Counted from the first letter of the stretch, positions 28,223 to 37,944 are shown. The stretch is DNA of 52,679 bases from Vreelandella arcis (GCF_900103865.1 NZ_FNII01000021.1:1-52679), one strand, 5' to 3'. The notes: generated from the letters alone by a model not told the origin. Made by a program: numbers and translations.

Positions 28223-28801
28223 TTAAAACAGATTTTTCAATTTACTTTCGAATGCTAAAAACTGTTTTTCTGTCTTCCTGTTAGAGTACCTTCTTGAAAT
28301 AATATACATAATATTTTTAATGCTAAACCTCTCTCTTCCTCCCACCCCATCTATGACAACCAACTCCAACGCCTCTCCGTTATCCCTCACCATAATATTA
28401 ACTTCGTTCGGCTCTATAACTGCTACGCCATTCTTTAAAGCCCAAAGCTTTAGATCGGAAACTAACATCAATACATCTTGAGGACTCAAACTTTCTAAGT
28501 TTTTATTCAAAAAATCTTTGAGAGTAGAAGCGTTCTTTCCATCGAAATTAACAACCTTATCAAAAACCAACCCTCGACCATAATTAGTTAGCACCCACCC
28601 GTGACACATGGCAAGACGGCTTAAATCTGCCTTCCTGAAAACCAAATATTTTAAATAAATCCAATCAATAACATTCTCTTTCCACCCATCTCTACGGTGG
28701 GCAACCTTAATGCATCTCAGATTATTTTTGGGGTATTCAAAACATAATCTTTTATTGCCTTTCCCAATCAGACTCTCGATATCCAGCAAAACTTTCTTCA
28801 T
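28223..28801 (-). CDS. YrbL-like kinase-fold protein
   Basis: A 192-residue protein resembling YrbL of enterobacteria, a small protein-kinase-fold protein of unsettled biochemistry. It shows RLCFEYPKNNLRCIKVAHR (likely nucleotide-binding lysine in the CIKV strand), a central helical lobe, AVIEPNEVNIMVRD in place of the kinase catalytic loop, and ELVVIDGVGGRERF in the DFG position. ATG 28801 follows a TTG at 28807 in frame. The DNA is strikingly AT-rich. It lies in a leftward cluster with a GT4 and a GT2 glycosyltransferase, suggesting a sugar- or core-phosphorylating role like KdkA or WaaP, which is inference. Confidence 0.7.
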   Translation of the reverse strand: MKKVLLDIESLIGKGNKRLCFEYPKNNLRCIKVAHRRDGWKENVIDWIYLKYLVFRKADLSRLAMCHGWVLTNYGRGLVFDKVVNFDGKNASTLKDFLNKNLESLSPQDVLMLVSDLKLWALKNGVAVIEPNEVNIMVRDNGEALELVVIDGVGGRERFSIKNIMYIISRRYSNRKTEKQFLAFESKLKNLF

Positions 28802-28810
28802 ATTCAATCA

Positions 28811-29848
28811 TCACTCACTTAAAACTCTTTCATAAATATCAAAATATTTTTGAGCAATCGAAAGGGCAGAATATTTTTCACTTTCACTTATGCCATTTTT
28901 TATTAGTCTTTCCCTAAGCATTAGATTATTTTTAATATCAAGCAAGTTGCTCGCCAATTTTTCGTAATCTCCGCTTTCTATCAAAAGACCATTATCTTTA
29001 TCGGCTATTATATCAGGTATACCTCCGACACGAGATGCAACAATAGGAACCCCGGCCTGCATAACATCAATCAATATTGATCCCATACCCTCACTACGAG
29101 ACGGAAACACAAAAGCATCGAAAGCAGAGATGTAACTATCTACATTACTATCAAACCCCATCCAGAAAACATTTTCAAAGCCTTTACTGATTTTTTTTAA
29201 AACTTTTTCATCTTCTCCTTCACCAAAAAAGACAAATACAAAATCATTATTCTGTTTATTCAACAATTCAACTGCCTTTAAAATTACTTTTTGGCCTTTG
29301 TCCCTATCAACTAGTGCACCTATGTGCCCAACTATAAACTTATTTTCAAATCTCTGGCGAAATTCAAGCTGTTCCTTTTTATTCTCAACTATGTCAGACC
29401 CAGCATCGGGTATTTTGTATATCCTACTAACACCAAAATCCTCTATCTTTCTCACAACAGCATCTGAAACTCCAACGCCTGCCGAAGCTCCATAGTAAGA
29501 CAGCTTGTTAGAGAATTTATCTTTAACAGGAAGATCAACTCTTTTCGTAAATATATAGGGAGCTTTATAAATTTTCTTATTTATATAAGCCCAGTGAATC
29601 GCTTTAGCATCATGTGCGTGCAACATATCTGCAGAAAGCTGTGTTAGGTGCCCGTCGAAGATATTATTTGCCTTGTAGAAACTTATGTTTAAAACATCTG
29701 ACAACGCTTCTCTCATTGGAGAGTCATCGCGACAAACCAACGTTTGGTGACTAACTCCTCCCATTTTACTGAGTTCTTTTATCAAAATTACAGTTTGTTT
29801 TTCACCTCCACGGAACCCTCTCGCTAAATTAACGTGTGCTATATTCAA
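28811..29848 (-). CDS. GT4 family glycosyltransferase
   Basis: A 345-residue retaining glycosyltransferase of the GT-B fold, GT4 family. It opens with IAHVNLARGFRGGEKQTVILI, has ADMLHAHDAKAIHWAYINK and GVSDAVVRKIEDFGV, and carries the donor-binding motif FVFPSRSEGMGSILIDVMQAGVPIVAS with the EG-type catalytic Glu and the following GGIPDII. The start is TTG 29848, supported by a GGTGA ribosome-binding site 5-6 nt upstream and by the family N terminus. It is very AT-rich, like its neighbours, and begins 5 nt after the GT2 stop. It probably extends the LPS outer or inner core; the sugar is unknown. Confidence 0.85.
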   Translation of the reverse strand: MNIAHVNLARGFRGGEKQTVILIKELSKMGGVSHQTLVCRDDSPMREALSDVLNISFYKANNIFDGHLTQLSADMLHAHDAKAIHWAYINKKIYKAPYIFTKRVDLPVKDKFSNKLSYYGASAGVGVSDAVVRKIEDFGVSRIYKIPDAGSDIVENKKEQLEFRQRFENKFIVGHIGALVDRDKGQKVILKAVELLNKQNNDFVFVFFGEGEDEKVLKKISKGFENVFWMGFDSNVDSYISAFDAFVFPSRSEGMGSILIDVMQAGVPIVASRVGGIPDIIADKDNGLLIESGDYEKLASNLLDIKNNLMLRERLIKNGISESEKYSALSIAQKYFDIYERVLSE

Positions 29849-29853
29849 CTAGG

Positions 29854-30636
29854 TCACCATATCTTATTAAAGTCTTCTTTTTCTGAAACCGATAAATCTT
29901 TTTTTAACTCAAGCAGCCGAGCATATTTAAGATACCCACTTAGTCCAGCACTTATAGAAACTGTCAAACCATCCAAGCCTGCTAAAAAACCTTTTTGAAG
30001 CAAATATTTTTTTAAAAAAGCACTGAAGCCATGTATAAAAGGCGAATATGCATTTACCTTTTTTTCATTAAGGTACATAACTTTTGCAGCTCTGCCACTA
30101 AAATCCCGGCCAGGTTTGCAAAAAAGCTGTCCTATATTTTCAAAAGAATAATGAATAATATCGGCTTTTAACATACAAACACTTTCACACTTAACACTTG
30201 AATGCTGTTTTACTTCTGAAAATTTTGCTCTTTTATGATGATATAATCTTACGCAAAAATCAGGGTACCAGCCGCACTCTTTTATCCACCTTGAGCCAAT
30301 CATATTTTTTCTTCTAAACGCATAGCCATCAAAGGGGGACTGACTAAAGTCTATCTTTTTTATTACCTCCACCATCTCTTCTGACAACCTTTCGTCTGCG
30401 TCTAAACTAAGTATCCATTCATTTGAAGCGTGATCCATAGCTATATTTTTTTGGAAGCCGTCGCCCAAGTAGGGTTGATATATAACATTAGCCCCAAGAG
30501 ACTTTGCAATACTAACCGTAGAGTCGACGCTACCAGAATCTACGACAATAATTTCGCTACAAACCTTAGCAACTGATTCGATACACTCCGCTATGTGTTT
30601 CTCTTCGTTCAATGTAATAATGTTAGCAGTTATCAC
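29854..30636 (-). CDS. GT2 glycosyltransferase, WaaE/KdtX-like
   Basis: A 260-residue GT-A glycosyltransferase resembling WaaE (KdtX) of Klebsiella and Serratia, which adds glucose to core heptose. It shows ITANIITLNEEKHIAECIESV, IIVVDSGSVDSTVSIAKSLGA and the DXD-region WILSLDADERLSEE, followed by RLYHHKRAKFSEVKQHSSV typical of this branch. The GTG 30636 start is supported by a near-perfect Shine-Dalgarno (GGGAGGTGAT) six nt upstream. It is the first gene of the AT-rich leftward set (GT2, GT4, YrbL-like). The acceptor and sugar are inferred only from the family. Confidence 0.85.
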   Translation of the reverse strand: MITANIITLNEEKHIAECIESVAKVCSEIIVVDSGSVDSTVSIAKSLGANVIYQPYLGDGFQKNIAMDHASNEWILSLDADERLSEEMVEVIKKIDFSQSPFDGYAFRRKNMIGSRWIKECGWYPDFCVRLYHHKRAKFSEVKQHSSVKCESVCMLKADIIHYSFENIGQLFCKPGRDFSGRAAKVMYLNEKKVNAYSPFIHGFSAFLKKYLLQKGFLAGLDGLTVSISAGLSGYLKYARLLELKKDLSVSEKEDFNKIW

Positions 30637-30917
30637 TCGGCTATCACCTCCCTATATTGAAGTCTTTCGGCACCACAGTACGTACCTTCATTCATCCTCA
30701 TGGTAAACTTTTTACTAACACGGCGATAGCACTAGTCAAAAAATCAATGGCTTACGCTTACTTAGCTATTATGTATATGGTCAAGCTCTGCTATAAGGTG
30801 CTTTAGTAATGCTTGGATTCCTAATCGCTGATCCATGAAGCGACCATGAAACCTATTTTCGTGCGATCCGGTCATGAATAGACAGCATAGCAGGGGAAAA
30901 AAGCGATCCAAATAGAC

Positions 30918-30946
30918 TTGCACGCTAATGAACAGAGAGCAACAAT
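30918..30946 (+). promoter_or_regulatory. Probable promoter of the OpgB-like gene
   Basis: TTGCAC (30918-30923) and AACAAT (30941-30946) are 17 nt apart, about 40 nt before the start. The rest of the 351-nt divergent gap (30637-30987) holds only the strong ribosome-binding sites of the flanking genes; a minus-strand frame across it has no recognisable product. Confidence 0.45.
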
Positions 30947-30987
30947 CTACCGTTAGCAATCTCTCAAAATAGCGCAAGAGGAGGCAC

Positions 30988-32595
30988 ATGCCCGCGCGTA
31001 TTTTTCGAAACACTTCTACTTGGCCGCCGATTACGGTGCTGGGCCTCTGCCTAGGCTATGCTATCACCGTGCTGACGCGCCTGCCTTGGTGGACACTGTT
31101 CTTCTTTGCGGCTGTATGGGTAGGCGTCGGTGTCAAATCACGCTGGGGCCGCCCTCTTAATGCACGCTACCGCAAAGTATGGCCCTGGTCGCTAGCACCG
31201 TTAAGCTTGTTAGGCATTTATGTCTACCTGGCAGATAGCTTCGGTAACGTCGATTTAGGTGCCGTTTTTTTCCATCTACAGGCAGGCATGGCAGAACATG
31301 GCGGCGCGGGGAAAATGATCACCGCCGCTCTTTATACGTTATGTATGTTCGGCGTGCTGGTTTCCGTCACTTGGCTTTCGCGCCATGACCAACGCTGGCG
31401 ACTAATGGAACGTTTCGTTGCCATTGGTTTGCTGGCCAGTAACCCTCTGCTTTACGGCATTGGTCAGCGTAGCGCAGCGGTGGTGGCCGATGATGCAGAC
31501 TGGCTCGACCATCGCTATGTTGCCTCGCCCACCTCAGAACAATCGCGCGCCCCTAATCTATTAGTGATTTATTTAGAGAGTATCGAACGTACCTACGACG
31601 ACCCTCAGTTTGGCGATGCTTACGATGATCTCAACGCCCTTGGTGAGCACGGCGTTGTCTTTGAAGGCATTCGACAAATGGAAAATACCGGCTGGACCAT
31701 GGCCGGTATGATAGCCAGCCAGTGTGGTGTTCCTCTAATGCCCGCCGGTCTTCTCCATGACAGTCAATTTGAGCCGTTGAAGAGCGTGGTCCCGGGGATT
31801 AACTGTCTGGGTGATATATTAGCCGCCCAGGGTTACCGATTAAGTTTTTTAGGCGGTGCTAGCAAAGAATTTGCCGGTAAGGGCTTATTTTATCGCGGCC
31901 ACCAATTTCAACGTGTTAAAGGCAAGGAAGAATTAACCCGCCAGCTAGATAACCCTGAGTACGTTAATAGTTGGGGACTTTACGATGACAGCCTTTATGA
32001 CATAACCGTTGACGAAATTCGCCGGCTCGACAACGCCGATGATGGGCCATGGGGGGTTGTGAACTTGAGCATTACGGGCCATGCCCCCACTGGCTTTCCC
32101 GCTCAACGTTGTATCGAGCGTCAGGGCCCGTTTGATGAGCGGGATATTCTGTATTCGGTAGAGTGCTCTGCTTGGCTGGCACGTGATTTGATTAACCGCC
32201 TAGACAGTGAGGGGCTATTGGACAATACGCTCGTGGCAGTGATGAGTGATCATCTCACTATGCGCGTCTCGGTGTGGGATGAGTTGACCGCACTGGATCG
32301 TGAAAACACCTTTATACTGCTGGGTGATCATTTACCCCCTCAACGCATTCAGCGCGATGCGACAATGCTAGACGTATTCCCCACCCTGCTCGAAGCCCTG
32401 GGTTTCACCCTGGATGAACATCGGGCCGGCTTAGGTGTTTCACTGCTTAGCGAGCAAAAGACGTTGGTGGAGCGTCACAGTTTGGAAACGCTGAATGAAC
32501 GGCTGCGCCAGGAAACCGCCTTACAACATCGTTTGTGGGATGGGCTCGCCCCTCAACCCCGTGATACCGAGAGAGGCCCTCACTGGAACAAGTAA
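30988..32595 (+). CDS. Sulfatase-fold membrane phosphotransferase, OpgB/MdoB-like
   Basis: A 535-residue membrane enzyme of the alkaline-phosphatase superfamily, LTA synthase/OpgB branch, which moves phosphoglycerol from phosphatidylglycerol onto an extracytoplasmic acceptor. The N terminus has about four membrane helices (residues 14-50, 67-82, 113-130, 140-158). The catalytic domain shows LLVIYLESIERTY (metal-binding Glu197), NTGWTMAGMIASQCGVPL with the presumed nucleophile Thr237, and VAVMSDHL. The match to OpgB (E. coli MdoB) is clear in NTGWTMAGMIASQCG. ATG 30988 follows a good AGAGGAGG site. Position beside LPS-core genes suggests decoration of core sugars, or of periplasmic glucans; the acceptor is unknown. 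Confidence 0.85.
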   Translation: MPARIFRNTSTWPPITVLGLCLGYAITVLTRLPWWTLFFFAAVWVGVGVKSRWGRPLNARYRKVWPWSLAPLSLLGIYVYLADSFGNVDLGAVFFHLQAGMAEHGGAGKMITAALYTLCMFGVLVSVTWLSRHDQRWRLMERFVAIGLLASNPLLYGIGQRSAAVVADDADWLDHRYVASPTSEQSRAPNLLVIYLESIERTYDDPQFGDAYDDLNALGEHGVVFEGIRQMENTGWTMAGMIASQCGVPLMPAGLLHDSQFEPLKSVVPGINCLGDILAAQGYRLSFLGGASKEFAGKGLFYRGHQFQRVKGKEELTRQLDNPEYVNSWGLYDDSLYDITVDEIRRLDNADDGPWGVVNLSITGHAPTGFPAQRCIERQGPFDERDILYSVECSAWLARDLINRLDSEGLLDNTLVAVMSDHLTMRVSVWDELTALDRENTFILLGDHLPPQRIQRDATMLDVFPTLLEALGFTLDEHRAGLGVSLLSEQKTLVERHSLETLNERLRQETALQHRLWDGLAPQPRDTERGPHWNK

Positions 32596-32631
32596 TTGAA
32601 ACGCCATCTGGCAGAACCGACAGAGATGAGA

Positions 32632-33675
32632 CTATGCGTTAATCATCCCTATATCCTGCTGCCAGTCAGCTAAGATTGCCTGATAAACCGACGCCACCGA
32701 TAGCTCATTTAAGCAATTAGTGTGGCCCAGCGGACAAGTACGCGCAAAACACGGTGAGCAGGAAAGTCCCAGGTAGTGAATCACGGCATTATGGGTAAGC
32801 GGCGGCGTATAAGTGGGTGAAGAAGAGCCGTAAAGCGCGTGGATACGTACGCCTACCGCTGCCGCCACGTGCATTAAGCCCGAATCATTGGTGACCACCT
32901 GGCGGCAGTCAGCTAGGAGATCCACCGCATCTGCCAGCTCAGTTTTACCGCATAAATTGTGCGCCTGAGATAGCCCTTCCACAATAGCATTAGCGTCATC
33001 ATGGTCTTTGGGCCCACCGAGTACACGAACCTCATAACCGTCAGCGATCAACTTTTTCGCCAAGGCATGAAAGTAGGCGATCGGCCACTGTTTTGCTGGG
33101 CCGTATTCAGCCCCTGGCATCATGCCGATGGCCGGGCGAGAGGAAAGCGCATGGGCCAGACGCAAATTGACCAAATTGTCGCGATCAATGGTTAAGCGAG
33201 GCTTAGGGATAGCGAAATCGCCCTCTTCCGCTTCATCTCGGGGTAAGCCGAGCGATACGAAGCGCTTAACGGTTTGATCCAGTACCTGTCTGTCGAGCTT
33301 ACGATGCTCTTTAAGCAAACCATAGCGATGCTCACCTAAAAAACCGATCCGCTCAGGGATACGTGCCATAAAGGGAACCAGCGCCGCTTTCCAAGACCGG
33401 GGCAGTACAATAGCGCGGTCAAAGCGACCTTTTAAACGCCTTGCCAGATCGCGTCGGCTGGCAAGGCCGAATTCACCGTGGCCTACCGCCAACGGCAACA
33501 CCTCGTCTACTTCGGGCATGCGCTCCAAAATTGGCTGTGACCACGCCGGTGCTACCACGCCTATGGTAGCACCGGGGAAACGCACTTTTAGCGTCATAAA
33601 CAGGCTTTGGGCCATCACCATATCACCTACCCAGGATGGGCCAATGACCAGCAGTCGCATTGCAGTGTTAGCCAT
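32632..33675 (-). CDS. waaF: ADP-heptose--LPS heptosyltransferase II
   Basis: GT9 enzyme adding the second heptose to the LPS inner core. The 347-residue protein matches Waa[20 protein letters not shown] at the N terminus, [29 protein letters not shown], the donor site [32 protein letters not shown] and [20 protein letters not shown] 33675 is preceded by GGAGTG and overlaps the hldD stop by 8 nt, so translation is probably coupled. A perfect 12-bp inverted repeat lies early in the gene (33546-33575). The heptosyltransferase-II motifs distinguish it from the two OpsX-like proteins in this window. Confidence 0.95.
   Translation of the reverse strand: MANTAMRLLVIGPSWVGDMVMAQSLFMTLKVRFPGATIGVVAPAWSQPILERMPEVDEVLPLAVGHGEFGLASRRDLARRLKGRFDRAIVLPRSWKAALVPFMARIPERIGFLGEHRYGLLKEHRKLDRQVLDQTVKRFVSLGLPRDEAEEGDFAIPKPRLTIDRDNLVNLRLAHALSSRPAIGMMPGAEYGPAKQWPIAYFHALAKKLIADGYEVRVLGGPKDHDDANAIVEGLSQAHNLCGKTELADAVDLLADCRQVVTNDSGLMHVAAAVGVRIHALYGSSSPTYTPPLTHNAVIHYLGLSCSPCFARTCPLGHTNCLNELSVASVYQAILADWQQDIGMINA
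33546..33575. repeat. Perfect 12-bp inverted repeat inside waaF
   Basis: CCGGTGCTACCA (33546-33557) is the exact reverse complement of TGGTAGCACCGG (33564-33575), with a 6-nt loop. It is coding ([12 protein letters not shown]). The stem lies early in the waaF mRNA. Its presence in coding DNA is noted; function is unknown. Confidence 0.6.
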
Positions 33676-34624
33676 TCAGCCACTCCAAATAGGCGCATAC
33701 CCCTTGAGCAACCGTTTTGAATTCCACATCGCAGCCTGCTTCACGCAGATAACTAATATCGGCGCGGGTGTAGCTTTGATAACGCCCTTTTAGCTCTTCG
33801 GGAAAATCAATGTAATCGATTTGCCCTTTGCCGTAGAAGTCGATCACGGCTTCGCCTATTGCTTTGAACGGCTCAGCTCGTCCCGTCCCCAGGTTAAAAA
33901 TGCCCGAGACATTGGGGTTGTCTAAAAACCATAGATTCACGTCTACCACGTCGCCTACATACACAAAGTCGCGGCTTTGCATGCCCGCCTCATAGCCGGC
34001 ATACGCGCCAAACAACTTTAGGCTTTCAGCGTTACGAATTTGCAAGTGGTTATGATACGCCACGCTAGCCATCTTGCCTTTATGCTGTTCTCGTGGACCG
34101 TACACGTTAAAGTAACGAAAGCCCACCACTTGTGTCGTCAGCTCATCCCAGCGCAACCGAACGTGCTGGTCAAATAGCAGCTTAGAATAGCCGTAAACAT
34201 TGAGCGGCTTTTCGCACTCAGGGACTTCTTTAAAAATCTCACTACCGCCGTAGGTAGCGGCGGAAGAGGCATAAAGAAACGGAATTCCCTGCCACTCGCA
34301 GTAGTTCAACAGTACCTTGGAGTACTCGAAGTTATTTTCCATCATGTAATGACCATCCCACTCGGTGGTATCCGAGCAGGCCCCCTCATGGAAAATGGCT
34401 TCAATCTTAGGTAGATCGACGCTCTCACCGCGCAGGGCAGCTTTTACCCTAGCCAGGAAATCATCTTTATCGAGATAATCGGCCAAGGTGCAGTCGACCA
34501 AATTGACAAACTTGGTGCCATCGCGCAGATCGTCCACCACCATCACATCGCTACGACCACGGGCGTTCAATGCTTTAACTAAGTTGGCCCCGATAAAACC
34601 GGCACCGCCTGTTACCACAATCAT
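33668..34624 (-). CDS. hldD: ADP-L-glycero-D-manno-heptose 6-epimerase
   Basis: Final step of ADP-heptose synthesis, converting ADP-D-glycero-D-manno-heptose to the L-glycero form. The 318-residue SDR-type protein opens with [23 protein letters not shown] [15 protein letters not shown] (NADP site), has ASSAATYGG, the catalytic [10 protein letters not shown] (Tyr-x3-Lys), [23 protein letters not shown], and [18 protein letters not shown] near the end, all diagnostic of HldD. ATG 34624 has an excellent AAGGAGA site. It is the first gene of the hldD-waaF pair. Confidence 0.97.
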   Translation of the reverse strand: MIVVTGGAGFIGANLVKALNARGRSDVMVVDDLRDGTKFVNLVDCTLADYLDKDDFLARVKAALRGESVDLPKIEAIFHEGACSDTTEWDGHYMMENNFEYSKVLLNYCEWQGIPFLYASSAATYGGSEIFKEVPECEKPLNVYGYSKLLFDQHVRLRWDELTTQVVGFRYFNVYGPREQHKGKMASVAYHNHLQIRNAESLKLFGAYAGYEAGMQSRDFVYVGDVVDVNLWFLDNPNVSGIFNLGTGRAEPFKAIGEAVIDFYGKGQIDYIDFPEELKGRYQSYTRADISYLREAGCDVEFKTVAQGVCAYLEWLNG

Positions 34625-34733
34625 ACTATTCTCCTTACCTAAAGCGGCTTGTTGGCCTAGGTGCCTATAACCTATCTGTCTGGGATTGTATACTTGACGG
34701 CTAATGAATTCATGGCCAACGGTGCTTTCTGCG

Positions 34734-35693
34734 ATGAGTGTCTCGACAAACCAATCGACACCTGATGTGTCGACCTTTCAAGGCTTGATCCTTGCGCTGC
34801 AACAATATTGGGCAGAGCAAGGCTGCGTTATTCTCCAGCCGCTCGATATGGAAGTCGGCGCAGGCACCTTCCACCCTGCCACCTTCCTGCGTGCCATTGG
34901 GCCTGAGACGTGGAACGCAGCCTATGTCCAGCCTTCTCGCCGCCCGACGGACGGCCGTTACGGCGAGAACCCCAATCGCCTGCAACATTACTACCAATTC
35001 CAGGTTGTAATGAAGCCATCTCCCAGCAACTTGCAGGACTTATACCTTGGCTCGTTAAAGCGCCTCGGTCTGGATCTGCTAATACACGACGTTCGCTTTG
35101 TCGAAGATAACTGGGAATCCCCCACTCTAGGAGCCTGGGGGCTTGGCTGGGAAGTATGGCTCAACGGCATGGAAGTTACCCAGTTTACCTACTTCCAGCA
35201 GGCAGGTGGCATTGAATGTTACCCCGTCACCGGCGAGTTGACCTACGGTCTTGAGCGTATCGCCATGTATCTGCAAAACGTCGACAGCGTTTACGACCTC
35301 GTATGGGCGATTGCCCCCGACGGCAGTGAAGTGAGCTACGGCGATGTCTACCTGCAAAACGAACGCGAGCAATCCGCTTACAACTTCGAGCACGCCGACG
35401 TTAATCAGCTCTTTGCCGACTTCGACCACCAAGAGCAGGAATGCGGAAAACTGCTAGCCGCTAACCTACCGTTGCCAGCTTACGAGAAAGTATTGAAGGC
35501 CTCGCATACCTTCAACCTATTAGACGCCCGCCATGCCATTTCAGTCACCGAACGGCAACGCTTTATTTTACGCGTTCGCACCATGGCAAGAAACGTGGCC
35601 ACTGCTTACTTTGATTCGCGTAAAGCAGAAGGTTTCCCCATGGCCACTGAATCACTGCGCCGAGAACTACTAGCCGACCAGGGAGACGCATAA
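34734..35693 (+). CDS. glyQ: Glycyl-tRNA synthetase alpha subunit
   Basis: Catalytic subunit of the two-chain glycyl-tRNA synthetase. From ATG 34734 the protein has 319 residues with [38 protein letters not shown], the class II motif 2 region [22 protein letters not shown] and [21 protein letters not shown] ([17 protein letters not shown]). An in-frame ATG at 34704 would add ten residues not seen in the family. Its stop overlaps the glyS start (TAATG), which indicates coupled translation, expected for subunits made in equal amounts. Confidence 0.97.
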   Translation: MSVSTNQSTPDVSTFQGLILALQQYWAEQGCVILQPLDMEVGAGTFHPATFLRAIGPETWNAAYVQPSRRPTDGRYGENPNRLQHYYQFQVVMKPSPSNLQDLYLGSLKRLGLDLLIHDVRFVEDNWESPTLGAWGLGWEVWLNGMEVTQFTYFQQAGGIECYPVTGELTYGLERIAMYLQNVDSVYDLVWAIAPDGSEVSYGDVYLQNEREQSAYNFEHADVNQLFADFDHQEQECGKLLAANLPLPAYEKVLKASHTFNLLDARHAISVTERQRFILRVRTMARNVATAYFDSRKAEGFPMATESLRRELLADQGDA

Positions 35694-37759
35694 TGGCTGC
35701 TGATACGCTTTTATTAGAACTGGGGGCCGAAGAGCTTCCGCCCACTGAGCTGGATGCGCTCTCCGATGCGTTTGCCGCGGGTATTGAGAAAGGCCTACAG
35801 GAAGCCGACATTCCCTTCCAGACGGTTACTGCGTACGCCACACCCCGTCGCCTTGCTGTGCAGGTTAGCCAGTTGGCTGACAAACAACCCGACAGAGAGG
35901 TAGAACGCCGCGGCCCTGCTTTGGCCGCAGCGTTTAAGGACGGCGCCCCAACCAAAGCAGCGGAAGGATTTGCCCGCTCCTGTGGCGTCAGCGTTGACCA
36001 ACTGATCCATTTGGAAACCGATAAAGGCACTTGGCTTGGCTATCGCGAAAAGCAACAGGGTGACAACATACAGGCACTGCTACCCGAGATTCTTCGCAAA
36101 GCCATTGACGCCCTGCCCGTGCCCAAAAACATGCGTTGGGGCGCTTCTCGGATTGAGTTTTCCCGTCCTGTGCATTGGCTAGTGGCGCTATACGGCAGTG
36201 ATGTGATTGCCGCCGAAGCGCTGGGGTTAGAAGCCAGTCGTACCACCTACGGCCACCGTTTCCACGCGCCTAACGCTATTCAACTTGAGCACGCCGATGC
36301 CTATCTTGGTGCGCTTGAAAACGCCTATGTGCTGGCTGACCGCGACCAGCGCCGCGAACGTATCCGCGAGCAAGTGCTGGCGGAGGCTGAAGTACAGGAA
36401 GCCAACGCGGTGATCGACGAGAACTTACTGGAAGAAGTCAGCGGCTTGGTCGAATGGCCCGTCGCGCTGACCGGTAGTTTCGATGAGCGCTTCCTTGAAG
36501 TGCCGGCCGAGTGCTTAATCTCCTCGATGAAGGCTAACCAGAAGTACTTCCACTTGCTGGACGACCAGGGCAACCTGAAGCCGCTATTCATTACCATTTC
36601 AAACATCGACAGCGCTGATCCCCAGCAGGTAATCGCCGGCAACGAAAAAGTTATTCGCCCGCGCCTCGCCGATGCCGCGTTTTTCTATGACACTGACCGC
36701 AAGCGCACTCTGGCGTCGCGGATACCGCAGCTTGAAAGCGTCGTATTTCAACAGCAGTTGGGAACCTTAGCCGACAAGGCACGCCGCAGCACTGCTATTG
36801 CCAGCTTTATTGCTGAGCAGATTAACGGTGACGTGTCCCACGCCCAACGTGCCGTGTCGCTTGCTAAATGTGACCTGGTCACCGAAATGGTCCTCGAATT
36901 CCCTGAGTTACAGGGCATCATGGGCCGCTACTACGCCGAGCAAGATGGTGAGCCTTCCGAAGTGGCGCAGGCGTTAGAAGAACAATACCTGCCCCGCTTT
37001 GCCACCGATGCCATCCCTCAGAGCCTCACCGGCCAAGCCCTGGCGCTGGCTGACCGCTTGGATACCCTGGTGGGCATCTTCGGCATTGGTCAGCGTCCTA
37101 CCGGCGCAAAAGACCCCTTTGCCCTTCGCCGTGCCTCCATTGGCGTGCTTAATATTCTGGTCAAAGGCGAACTAAATCTTGACCTGAAAGATCTACTCAA
37201 CGTCGCCGCCAAGCAGCACCAAGGCCTCCCTAAGGCTGATGGACTCGTCGAGGATGTACTGACTTACATGCTGGATCGCTTCCGCGCCTGGGGGCAGGAA
37301 GAGAGCATCAGTGCGGAGATGTACCTGGCCGTTCGCCCCCGCCCGGTTTCCAAACCGCTGGATTTCGCTCGCCGTTTGCGTGCTGTCAAAGCTTTCTCCC
37401 AACGCGAAGAAGCCGCTGCGCTAGCCGCTGCCAACAAGCGTGTCTCCAATATTCTCAGCAAACAGTCCCATGACGGTAGCACCCACGTCGATCCAGCTCT
37501 GCTCAATGAAGAAGCCGAGAAGACATTGTACGACGCGGTGTCCTCCAGTCAGGCACAGGTAGCCCCATTCTTCGCAGCGGGAGATTACCAACAGGCGCTG
37601 GATGCATTGGCTGCTCTACGTGAGCCTGTCGATGCTTTTTTTGATCAGGTAATGGTCATGACGGAAGATGAAGCGGTACGCCGTAATCGTCTCGCACTGC
37701 TGGCAAGCCTTCAGGCACTGTTCTTAGAAGTAGCTGATATCTCTCAGTTGCCCCAGTAA
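35693..37759 (+). CDS. glyS: Glycyl-tRNA synthetase beta subunit
   Basis: tRNA-binding subunit paired with GlyQ. The 688-residue protein is the usual length and starts LLLELGAEELPPTELDALSD; it has HAPNAIQL, EVPAECLISSMKANQKYFHLLD, RPRLADAAFFYDTDRKRTL, the HD-domain region QLGTLADKARR, and GQRPTGAKDPFALRRASIGVLNI. The C-terminal part (about 580-680) is the anticodon-binding DALR-like domain ending in LLASLQALFLEVADIS. It starts inside the glyQ stop codon. A strong terminator follows at 37817. Confidence 0.97.
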   Translation: MAADTLLLELGAEELPPTELDALSDAFAAGIEKGLQEADIPFQTVTAYATPRRLAVQVSQLADKQPDREVERRGPALAAAFKDGAPTKAAEGFARSCGVSVDQLIHLETDKGTWLGYREKQQGDNIQALLPEILRKAIDALPVPKNMRWGASRIEFSRPVHWLVALYGSDVIAAEALGLEASRTTYGHRFHAPNAIQLEHADAYLGALENAYVLADRDQRRERIREQVLAEAEVQEANAVIDENLLEEVSGLVEWPVALTGSFDERFLEVPAECLISSMKANQKYFHLLDDQGNLKPLFITISNIDSADPQQVIAGNEKVIRPRLADAAFFYDTDRKRTLASRIPQLESVVFQQQLGTLADKARRSTAIASFIAEQINGDVSHAQRAVSLAKCDLVTEMVLEFPELQGIMGRYYAEQDGEPSEVAQALEEQYLPRFATDAIPQSLTGQALALADRLDTLVGIFGIGQRPTGAKDPFALRRASIGVLNILVKGELNLDLKDLLNVAAKQHQGLPKADGLVEDVLTYMLDRFRAWGQEESISAEMYLAVRPRPVSKPLDFARRLRAVKAFSQREEAAALAAANKRVSNILSKQSHDGSTHVDPALLNEEAEKTLYDAVSSSQAQVAPFFAAGDYQQALDALAALREPVDAFFDQVMVMTEDEAVRRNRLALLASLQALFLEVADISQLPQ

Positions 37760-37816
37760 GTATCCATTTTTCCGCTGTATTCACTAAAGCGGAGATGTAA
37801 CCCTTTACTCGCAATC

Positions 37817-37846
37817 AAGCCCGGCACTGAATAAGTGTCGGGCTTT
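37817..37846 (+). terminator. Intrinsic terminator of glyQS
   Basis: AAGCCCGGCACT (37817-37828) pairs with AGTGTCGGGCTT (one G-U) ending in a TTTT tract at 37843-37846, about 58 nt after the glyS stop. Confidence 0.85.
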
Positions 37847-37863
37847 TCACTTCCTCGCCGAGC

Positions 37864-37879
37864 TGTTTCACGTGAAACA
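37864..37879. other. parS site 1
   Basis: TGTTTCACGTGAAACA is a perfect match to the universal ParB-binding palindrome. It lies between the glyS terminator and gmhB, about 7 kb from oriC. ParB bound at parS sites organises and segregates the origin region. Confidence 0.92.
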
Positions 37880-37944
37880 TTCGCACTGCTGTCACCCCCA
37901 TATTAAGCTTTGAACAGTACTCGAATAGTTCAAGAAGGACACTT

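Noticed and set aside
30762..31013. 83-codon minus-strand frame between divergent genes
   Set aside because: It overlaps the start of the OpgB-like gene and its putative promoter, and has no recognisable motif.
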